A stretch of DNA of 15,421 nt from Perkinsus olseni (taxonomy: Eukaryota > Perkinsozoa > Perkinsida > Perkinsidae). Both the position numbers and the translations under genes were made by a program. The notes beneath the pieces are model-generated. The model was not told the DNA's origin. It saw nothing but the letters and a program-made list of their open reading frames with translations, and did not search any database. The stretch is from NCBI GenBank assembly GCA_013115135.1, contig JABANP010000838.1, positions 1-15,421 on the forward strand, read 5' to 3'. Shown here piece by piece: positions 9,383-15,421 of the stretch (positions within the stretch are counted from its first letter, which is position 1; each line of letters begins with the position of its first letter).

Positions 9383-10703
9383 ATGAGGTTGGTTATCTCT
9401 GTATGCCTCCTCCACATCAGGCTGCCTTCCCATGGGGGCACTCTCTTGGCGAGCGGCTCACAACAGGCGCGAAGTACCGACGCTTCTGAGCTCGTTTACA
9501 GACCAGCGAGGCCTGGCGACATGATGAACCGCCATCCCTTGGACCCTGAAGGCCTCTATGAGATGTTCGTAGCAGTCGACCCAACAGCCCAGGAGGATGA
9601 GGTGAGAATTCTATCGGGGAGGGTTTAACGCTCAGAGTTTTTCAGATTGTTGTTGGTAAAGTTGAGTGGGAGATCGACAACAAACCGCCGAAGTATGTCC
9701 TATCCAGAATGTAATGCATTCTCCAGCGCGGTGACAGTTCGGTCCCCAAGCAGACTCGTGGTGCTCGTGTAGTCGTGTCATGCCGAGTGACGACAGGTGT
9801 ATCATGCCAGTTCGAACTTTCCCGGTGGGCCTTTGAGCACCCGATCGGCTACTCTCATCGATCTCGGATATGATTGGGAAACGGGTGAAGTACAAAATCC
9901 AAGGGAAGGGTACAAAATCCAAGGAAGCGCGTGCGACAGGGAGGCAAAGGCAACAGATAAAACTCCTGAACTCCGGGTGAAGGCAGGAACGGGAAACCCG
10001 ACAGGACAACCCGATCCCGGAACTGTTACCTAGGGCAACTAGAAACCTAAACTATTACCGTGGGCAACAAAATCCCCGAAAGTGCTTCCCTGGATTTTGT
10101 ATCTTTACAAACGATACTAAATACAACTAAGAATATACGCATTTCTCTTTAGGAGACACTGTCCTGTCCCGACAGTCATCACCTTCTCGATATCTCAGAC
10201 CTTGGACGGAGCGAAGGCGTGCTGTAGTGGCTTATATTGGCTGTGTCGCTGTGGCTTTCAAATGGTGGAAAAAGCGTGTCGGGAGTACGATGCTGCCGAG
10301 AGCACTTGAAGAGGTGATGGTCGGACTGTCCGCTCGCTACACGAGTGACGCGTGCAGATCCGTGCGAGGAGACCTGATGTAGTCGCGGCGTACTTGGTGG
10401 TCGGCAACAGCAACACTGCTGCTATCAAACTTTATGAAAAGACAAACTTCACTTATGTCACCGATTGTAAGCCCGACGGGATTACTCTCCAGGGCGGCTC
10501 TCATGTGAATTGTTGTTGGCAAGTGACGAGCGTTCCAGGAACGCCGTAGCATTGATTTCTGATACTCGTCGACAGATGCTATCAAGTCGCGTATCTACGT
10601 CTACCGTTACCCTCTTCGAAAGGGAATGTGGTCTGGCCGCGGCGGAGTCCTCGATCGGCTGCGGAAAGTAGGGCGTTGGATGAGACGATGCACGACACTA
10701 TGA
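9383..10703 (+). CDS. NAA60-like GNAT N-acetyltransferase with secretory N-terminus, copy A, 5 exons, 211 aa
   Basis: This is a GNAT-fold acetyl-CoA-dependent acetyltransferase. The order AYIGCVAVAFKWWKKRVGS, then VVAAYLVVGNSNTAAIKLYE, matches the core of NAA60/NAA50-type N-terminal acetyltransferases (AYI...RKHGIGS and IYLHV...N..AI.FY in the human proteins). Exons are 9383-9601, 9646-9710, 10199-10313, 10358-10466 and 10576-10703; phases close. The chosen Met starts a hydrophobic segment (MRLVISVCLLHIRL), a possible signal peptide or anchor, and aligns with the start of copy B. The acetyl-CoA loop reads KKRVGS, with Arg where the first Gly of the usual R-x-x-G-x-G is expected. The tail is basic (DRLRKVGRWMRR). 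Intron 2 is 488 nt against 73 in copy B and carries a MITE-like insertion. The substrate is unknown. Confidence 0.8.
9890..10101. mobile_element. MITE-like element with ~20-bp terminal inverted repeats in GNAT-A intron 2
   Basis: TACAAAATCCAAGGAAGCGC (9911-9930) is the inverted match of GTGCTTCCCTGGATTTTGTA (10082-10101), with 18 of 20 bases paired. Both outer ends are TA, as expected for a Tc1/mariner-type insertion with a TA target duplication. The left end is itself doubled: GTACAAAATCCAAGG occurs at 9890-9904 and again at 9910-9924 (20-nt period). The interior (~150 nt) has no reading frame of note, so the element is non-autonomous. The paralogous intron in copy B lacks all of this sequence, which supports insertion after the duplication or loss from copy B. 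Confidence 0.6.
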
Positions 10704-11109
10704 TGGTGCCTGATGTTGGTCATAAGGTCGTTCTCCTGTCTCGTTTTCTCTACACAACACTGGAGCGAGAGACTGAATCGAACTTTTCGATCTTTCTAGC
10801 CTCTCGGACTTTTCTGCTGCGACGAAATCAATTGTTCGACGATCGTGCTATTGTCACGGTCTCTGCAGTCTGAGTATGCCTTCAAAAAATAGGAAATGGT
10901 AGAGAGTCAGCGAGAAGCTATCCCTTCCGCTCTAGTGCCAACCCGACCTCATTACGATAGCTCCTGATTGGGGGTAGAGCGGGTCGGCTTTTCGCTGGTA
11001 GGGACGAGTGTTTGAGATTACTGCAAGTTGGACCCCGCTATTACACTCTCCCTAGCTCGCGAGGGCTGCCACAAACACATGGTGGGCAGTGTGAGTTCAG
11101 TTCTTCTCT
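10704..11109. other. Intergenic region between the two GNAT genes
   Basis: This 406-nt spacer contains the 3' UTR of copy A and the promoter of copy B. An open frame at 10628-10873 starts inside the last exon of copy A in another frame and looks like a shadow. I see no motif, repeat or additional exon that I can support. Confidence 0.4.
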
Positions 11110-11989
11110 ATGAGAATCATCGTCTTGGCGTGGCTAGCCGGGCTGGCGGCGGCTATGTTGCCGCTTCGGAAAGACGCGCCACTGCCTCGACGCCGGCCTC
11201 CTCCAACTCCTGATGGTCGTCGCAGTGCCGGCGAACTAGTCTATAGGCCCGGGAGGTCGGACGATAGAATGGATGGTAAGCCCTTGAATGCATACGGAGT
11301 ATATAGCATCTTCGTCGCGGTTGATCCGAAAACTCTGGTAGGACTCCTTTGCAGGCCAACTGTCCAGTGATTCCTCATCATCATTCAGGCCGTGGTCGGG
11401 AAGGTTGAGTGGGAGATCGACCTAGCAGTTCCCGACCGTGTTCTATACAAACTGTAAGGCACATGAAAGATGCTGTGCTGGTGGAAATGTGGTATGCCTA
11501 TTGGCGGATGTGGGCTTTCTGGTCAGGCCGGAAGATCAGAAAGCCGTAGTGGCTTACATAGGGTGCGTAGAAGTCATTCAAGCGTGGCGGAAGAAGCGTG
11601 TCGGGAGTACAATGCTTCCGAAAGTTCTCGATAATGTAACCAGAACCGGCTCTTGCACGTACCACCCCTCAGCCGCCGTTCACAGATCCGTGTGCAGCGG
11701 CCAGACGTTGCGGCGGCGTACTTGTATGTCGATCATGATAATAGGTTTGCGGTGCAGTTGTACCGGAAGTCCAACTTTACTATTATCGATGGTGAGCCGT
11801 GTTACACCGTCATTCATCCCACTTTACTTGTTCTTTGATGACGAGTGATTTCTTGATTGCTTAGATACACTCCCGTCACACATGTACCTTTACCTCTACC
11901 CATCTCGAAGCCCCCCGGCGGCAACCAACTCAGCCAAAAACAGCGTTTTTGCTCGACTACGGCGAGGGGTGCGGCGGCTGGGGCGATGA
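11110..11989 (+). CDS. NAA60-like GNAT N-acetyltransferase with signal peptide, copy B, 5 exons, 210 aa
   Basis: This is a tandem paralog of the gene at 9383. Exons are 11110-11337, 11389-11453, 11527-11635, 11686-11791 and 11865-11989. Exon 2 has the same length (65 nt) and the intron phases are the same at all four positions, so the pair arose by duplication of an already intron-containing gene. The N-terminus MRIIVLAWLAGLAAAML is a convincing signal peptide or signal anchor, followed by a Pro/Arg-rich linker. The conserved block GELVYRPGR...VGKVEWEID opens the GNAT domain; the acetyl-CoA loop RKKRVGSTML again has Arg for the first Gly; VAAAYLYVDHDNRFAVQLY is the C-terminal GNAT strand-helix. 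The last exon gives a basic tail ending VRRLGR. The expected compartment is the secretory lumen or an endomembrane, which is unusual for this family because NAA60 itself is Golgi-anchored facing the cytosol. The substrate is unknown. Confidence 0.82.
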
Positions 11990-13259
11990 CGCATGTTCCA
12001 AATAATATAATGTTCTTGTCCGTTGTGTTGCTGTCATACCATACCATTCGGTGTTGAGTTTATAAATGGCCCCCGGAGTAGCGTATCTCATTGCTTTTCG
12101 TTAACACCGAGCGCGTGGTGGTGAGAGCGTCGAAGGATATGATGAATTCTGTCGAAGGTGGGCGCAATCTCGTGTCGCCTAGCGGCCCGTATGAGGTACC
12201 TCAACTTGCGTTGTTAATAAGCTTCTCTTTCTCATGATGTCCGCTGATGTCCCGTCAACTCCGCCGCCACATCACCGCCCAGATTTCCGGACTCCCCGAC
12301 ACGAGAGCGAGCATCGGCGGAGGAGGAGGTTACTCACCCTCGATCACACTTGCCGCAGGCAATGCAGTGAAGCGAAGGAAAGCAAGACAGGATGGTAATA
12401 CTGCTGCTTAACAAATGGGCTACTGTCACGTATTCTAACTACGGCGTATTTTCCATCATCATATCCACATGCAGGCAATTCTGCTTACTCCCTTCCACGC
12501 CACTCCATCGAGTAGTGTACTTGCTCCCCTGCGCTGGAATTACCTAGTTTTCATCCCCGGTGCTTTTGGAGAGGTTTGCTCCGAGCTGCCGCTTTGCGTC
12601 TTTGCGGCTATGCTCTCTTCCACTCTCGTTCTCACGTGTAGTTTTAGAGATCCGCCGATTTTCTCGGAATATGTTTTGCAGAAGAAAATGACCGAAGCAT
12701 CGTCAAGTGAAACAGAACAAGATTAGAATGCGTTCTTGATCCATAGGCGAATCACTATGTTCTTGACCTCAGATGCCTCATTCTCCCGTCCGCCTGATCG
12801 TCTGCGAAGCAACAGTCGGGTAATACTGGACCATGAAAGCTGTCTGATAGAACAGGGCTGCGGTATCGAGCATGCACAGAACTCGCCGCCTCTTCCTAGA
12901 TGGGCGGAGTCGCTTGATAACTCACAGCTGTTAATTATCCCCATCATGAAATTGTTTGTGAGCATACCTTGCCGCTATAGCGTATGGTGGTGCTGTTCCT
13001 CATGTGCTGCTCCCAAGTGAGCGCACTCGGTGCTAGCTTTAGGATGTTGAATTACTACAGTGTGTTCGATTTCGATACTCCAAAACGGTAAAAGCGCATA
13101 GCGGATACGAGGAATTCTACAACCAACCTCGCACAATGAGGCTGAGTAGAGATGAAATCTGAAAGTGATGTCGTTCACCGTAGGTCTGCTCAGCTTCCCC
13201 TCTTTCTAGATCAGTCATTATCACAGACTACTCAGCTACCTGATGTTCTATCGTAGACC
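11990..13259. other. Unresolved region with coding potential on both strands
   Basis: No gene model closes here, but parts look coding. Plus strand: ATG 12234 opens an Arg/Pro-rich frame (MMSADVPSTPPPHH) to a good donor at 12395 (GTAATACTG), and an acceptor CATGCAG at about 12474 follows; the joined frame soon stops. Also plus, 12469-12726 is open and hydrophobic. Minus strand: a frame from about 12205 to 12085 reads LRYLIRAARRHEIAPTFDRI and ends in a stop; 12720-12565 reads RVEESIAAKTQSGSSEQTSP; 12890-12800 reads ALFYQTAFMVQYYPTVAS; and a perfect GTGAGT donor lies at about 12337. A multi-exon minus-strand gene is as likely as a plus-strand one. I assign no product. A start upstream of 13260 for the UNC93-like gene is also possible. 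Confidence 0.3.
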
Positions 13260-15421
13260 ATGCACGACCCTATTCCGCCTACTTCCACCTCGGCCATCTC
13301 GAGAGGCAGCGCAATCCACGGCGGACCGGCAACCAGTGCTGCGCCATTCGGCCGGAAGGAGGCGCCAACGAGTCATCATGGGATGATGAGCGGACAGTAC
13401 GGGCAGAATATAGTGCGATACGACAATGCTGGGTACTGGCTGCAGATCTGGTGAGGGCGATGGGTGACCCGACAGAACTGTCCCTGTGGTGGACTTTGTT
13501 GCTGTTGTGCGTAGCGGGAGCGGCTTTTCCCTCCGTGACCAGGAGGCCGAGTCCTCGCTCTCCTCTATCGATCTCAGGCGACCCGCTGCACATGAGTTGT
13601 AGCAGATGACGTTCTCCACCACAGACCGTTCTCCCATTCTCAGTTACTTTACTGGCATGTCTAACATGATCTTACAAGGGGGGTTCAAGGCGGCGGGAAC
13701 CCTAGAAGCTACCATTAACGGCGATCTGGCGTTCCTGGGCAACGCTATTTTGTAGTGTATCGCACAGCTTCATCATGGTTAACAAGCATGTGTAAAGATA
13801 CGCCATCTTCGCCTTCGGGTGTCTGTTGATGCCCCACTAATTCGCTGGATGGAGCTGCGGTCCCAGATCAAGTTCATCGCCTTCCTCGGCGGTTTTGGCT
13901 ATACTTTTTATCTGTAATACAGCACCTATCATCATCGTTCCTATTCGTATGAGATACAAAATTCGTCGCGTGAATAATATCCCCGAACGGGTGGGCTATT
14001 GTAGTCGTCTGTTGTAACTCGCTGGACGCGGACTCTCTGGGATTATCAAATTCTTGTACTTTCGTTTGGTGAACAACAGTCAAACACCCTGGAGCGAAAT
14101 CTCGCCTTGCAGTGAGTATCATGGACCCTACGATGATAGGCATCGCATCTAATGCCACCTGATCTCCCGGACTGTCCCGAGCTCAGCTCTAACGACTTCG
14201 GAGGGCATTGCCGGAAGACGACTTTCCACACTCGAACGGAACTTATCGAGGTTGTGGCCCCGCCTTGCAAGGATTCGACCCATGTTCAGTTACGTTAATA
14301 CGACCACTCCATCAGAGAACCCAGGTGCTGCTAGTTGGGTCATTTATCTCATTGGCAGCACTATGGTCGGCCTTGGTGCCCCATTGGTTTGGATACCGAC
14401 ACTTGAGATGGTATCAAGATCAGCGTAGGCTCTGGCAAGAGGAGTCGGGCTGCTTATAAGCTCTACACGGACTATCACCATCTGCTAATCGAAGCTTCTG
14501 TTGTTGTATCAGTTCAGCCGTGTCTAACGCTATAGGTTACCGTGTGGAACTTTGTGTAGACCTTGGTTTAGTCGATAGTACGTACGCTCTTTGAAATGCC
14601 CTGACTTGAGGACAAACTGAACACCACTTTGGTGCGGTATCAGCAGCAGTACTAGGGAAGCTATAGACTGGCTGCTGCTGCTGCTTGTGTATTCCAGTAG
14701 AAGGCTACTCCGATAGTCGTTTACTTCGGTGTGAAGAGCATTATTCTTGCGTGGACTCTGCTCTGGACGCCGATAACCTTCATGAGCATCATCATCACCC
14801 TAGGTACTTTCATGTCCGTGATCTCTCTCGTCCTACATCCCCAACGGCAGCAGCAGCAGCAGGCGGCGGCGGGGGCGGGATGGCTCTGTTCAACAGAGCG
14901 GAGAGTGATGGTGATGATGAGGGACAGCTGCAGCAGGAGGCTCATGCTGGGCAGCAGAGCACTGGTCGTCAAAATGAAGTAGTGCTCGGGGAGAGGGATT
15001 CAATCATTCAACGCCTCTCTATCACCTAGCAATACGGTCGTTACCGCGTTGGTTGTCTAAGTGCGCGATGAAGTCGTACTGGCATTTCAGATACTACCGC
15101 TCGGTGGAAGGCGAGTGGAGAGAGGCTCGATTCTCTCTACTGCTGGAGGGGATTCCCCGAACACTACTTTCTACACACGCCTCGATCGGAACTTATCGAG
15201 GTGGAGTAGCGATAGTCCCAGGTTCGATCCCCACACCCTGCATTTTATTGTTCAGGTTCAATGGCATATTCTACGGCATCTTCCAGCTGCATGGGCTGGT
15301 GCTTTATCCACTAGGGGCAATAGTAGCCAACACTGATGATACCACCGAGTAAGAAGGCGGCAGCAAGAGCACACTAAGGACAGCATGATTCCTGCGCTCC
15401 TTCTCGTACCCCAACTCGAGT
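13260..15421 (+). CDS. UNC93-like multi-pass membrane protein, 5' part, runs off the window
   Basis: This is a major-facilitator-fold membrane protein of the UNC93 type. Exons placed with closing phases: 13260-13450, 13644-13751, 13798-13913 and 14290-14410; then a loop exon ending at 14978 (acceptor uncertain, perhaps 14739), and 15256-15348. The N-terminus (~60 residues) is polar. The membrane part reads TLEATINGDLAFLGNAIL (helix 1 and following loop), YAIFAFGCLLMP, IKFIAFLGGFGYTFYL, then WVIYLIGSTMVGLGAPLVW, matching the UNC93 'GLGAxPLW' helix. RFNGIFYGIFQLHGL matches the family's NxxFGIFFxIFQ helix. Between these two is an enlarged loop with five Ala and six Gly followed by acidic and Gln-rich sequence. 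Exon 3 is one base short (116 nt; 117 needed), at a CCCC run between LLMP and PLIRW. Junctions between 14979 and 15104 are unresolved. The transported substrate cannot be inferred, and some UNC93 proteins are trafficking chaperones. Confidence 0.72.
13798..13913 (+). other. UNC93-like exon 3 with a one-base frameshift
   Basis: The exon enters completing a Leu codon and reads YAIFAFGCLLMP, then would stop (CAC TAA). The frame shifted by one base reads PLIRWMELRSQIKFIAFLG, which is the expected next membrane segment, and it leaves in the phase needed for exon 4. The break lies at ATGCCCCACTA, where one further C would restore the frame. Confidence 0.7.
14165..14289 (+). repeat. Introner/SINE-like element, copy 1, at the 3' end of UNC93-like intron 3
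   Basis: The sequence from about 14200 to the splice acceptor at 14289 is related to that at 15145-15255. Shared parts are GGAGGGCATTGCCGGAA (14200), CTTTCCACA (14222), a hairpin CTCGA...TCGAG followed by GT (14231-14252; 21 of 22 bases identical to copy 2), and a B-box-like GGATTCGACC exactly 40 nt after the hairpin start. The element ends in GTTCAG, which is the splice acceptor. An A-box-like GAGCTCAGCTC lies upstream at about 14179. The intron is 376 nt, so the element occupies its last third. Confidence 0.55.
14411..14738 (+). other. UNC93-like intron 4 (3' boundary uncertain)
   Basis: The donor GTATCAAG follows the conserved VWIPTLEM block. The 3' end lies somewhere between about 14697 and 14738; the AG at 14738 is the one that keeps phase 0. 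It contains CAGCAGCAG (14641) and CTGCTGCTGCTG (14672), which can pair as an inverted repeat about 30 nt apart. A small extra exon inside this stretch cannot be excluded. Confidence 0.4.
14846..14880 (+). repeat. GCA/GGC microsatellite in the UNC93-like loop exon
   Basis: A run of GCA triplets is followed directly by GGC/GGG triplets and codes for five alanines and then six glycines in the cytosolic loop of the UNC93-like protein. Such runs are prone to length variation. The reading frame is supported because it stays open through the acidic segment that follows up to the donor at 14979. Confidence 0.6.
14979..15029 (+). repeat. 51-nt intron with GTAGTG donor and B-box-like GATTCAATC
   Basis: The intron follows GRQNE in phase 0, begins GTAGTGCTCGGGGAG, contains GGGATTCAATC at about 14996-15006 and ends CACCTAG. 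It resembles the coiled-coil gene introns that also pair a GTAGTG donor with a TTCRA-type motif. The open frame through it (ERDSIIQRLSIT) stops at the acceptor TAG, so reading it as intron is inferred from phase and from the need to reach the next membrane helix. Confidence 0.4.
15104..15255 (+). repeat. Introner/SINE-like element, copy 2, nearly filling a UNC93-like intron
   Basis: The acceptor at 15255 is fixed by the RFNGIFYGIF exon; the donor at 15104 (GTGGAAGG) is probable. The element comprises GGAGGGGATTCCCCGAA (15145), CTTTCTACACACG (15168), a CTCGAT...ATCGAG hairpin plus GT (15181-15202), a B-box GGTTCGATCC (15221), then CATTTTATTGTTCAG. Compared with copy 1, the hairpin and its 40-nt spacing to the B box are the same, and both copies end in GTTCAG at the splice site. 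Confidence 0.55.
15349..15421 (+). other. Start of the next UNC93-like intron, cut by the window edge
   Basis: The donor GTAAGAAGG follows NTDDTTE with two bases of the next codon (GA) left over. The 73 nt to the window end contain no exon that I can place, and the remaining transmembrane helices of the protein must lie beyond 15421. Confidence 0.5.

Noticed and set aside
9632..10009. A 125-codon open frame on the minus strand
   Set aside because: It overlaps exon 2 of GNAT copy A and the MITE-containing intron, and is Cys/Ser-rich with no domain character.
13460..13608. A plus-strand frame starting MGDPTELSLWWTLLLLCV, looking like a small signal-peptide protein
   Set aside because: It lies wholly inside UNC93-like intron 1 (13451-13643), whose flanking exons join in phase and continue the membrane protein. 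It has no further support.
13248..13637. Long open frames on the minus strand opposite UNC93-like exon 1
   Set aside because: Arg/Ser-rich shadows of the Pro/Ser-rich plus-strand exon, with no phase-compatible continuation.
13874..14158. A minus-strand frame beginning MALDAMPIIVGSMILTAR, like a signal-anchored protein
   Set aside because: It lies opposite UNC93-like intron 3 and exon 3, lacks a domain or plausible splicing partner, and the plus strand has a phase-consistent model. Not fully excluded.
14641..14685. The CAGCAGCAG / CTGCTGCTG inverted repeat as a functional hairpin or ncRNA
   Set aside because: Triplet runs pair by chance in this region. It lies in an intron and shows no further conserved structure.
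14721..14972. Hydrophobic frames on both strands over the UNC93-like loop (plus 14731-14982, minus 14721-14972)
   Set aside because: Their hydrophobic character comes from GC-poor codons in other frames of the repeat-rich loop exon. The frame ending GRQNE is the one that gives normal loop composition and reaches a good donor.
1..15421. Bacterial-type features: operons, Shine-Dalgarno sites, CRISPR arrays, insertion sequences, integrated phage
   Set aside because: No repeat-spacer arrays, no long uninterrupted ORFs, and all confident genes are intron-containing eukaryotic genes.

Overview
This is a eukaryotic nuclear window. Every confident gene is cut by spliceosomal GT-AG introns, most of them 43-250 nt, and the conserved proteins are eukaryotic: an ER membrane disulfide isomerase, an ARL5 GTPase, NAA60-like acetyltransferases and an UNC93-like membrane protein. 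Intron density, base composition and gene spacing suggest a protist. My best guess is a perkinsozoan alveolate (Perkinsus-like), but that is inference and no marker gene here proves it. All gene models were spliced by hand by requiring phase to close across each junction.

Layout. 1-760 is a degenerate, GATCC-dense repetitive stretch with no credible gene. 761-1382 is mostly empty, with one weak transposase-like relic. Three genes follow on the minus strand: a TMX3-like ER thioredoxin (2915 to 1383, 7 exons, 295 aa), a 10-exon coiled-coil protein of 580 aa that I do not recognise (6431 to 3601), and ARL5 (8880 to 6623, 4 exons). The space 8881-9382 is a divergent promoter region. On the plus strand lie two tandem secretory NAA60-like GNAT genes with the same 5-exon structure (9383-10703 and 11110-11989), a region of unresolved coding potential (11990-13259), and an UNC93-like transporter gene that runs off the right edge (13260-15421).

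Functionally, several products belong to the secretory or endomembrane system: ER disulfide chemistry, Golgi GTPase, signal-bearing N-acetyltransferases, and a multi-pass membrane protein. They are separate transcription units and nothing indicates a pathway cluster.

The most interesting structure lies in the introns. Two introns of the UNC93-like gene carry copies of the same ~90-140 nt element, with a conserved hairpin followed at an identical 40-nt offset by a tRNA B-box-like motif, ending at the 3' splice site. Introns of the coiled-coil gene carry related B-box-like motifs, one of them in a tRNA/SINE-like sequence that fills the whole intron in antisense. Together they look like an introner or SINE-derived intron family. 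Other notable points are a ~190-bp mariner-type MITE in intron 2 of the first GNAT gene, and single-base frameshifts at short homopolymers in ARL5 and in the UNC93-like gene.
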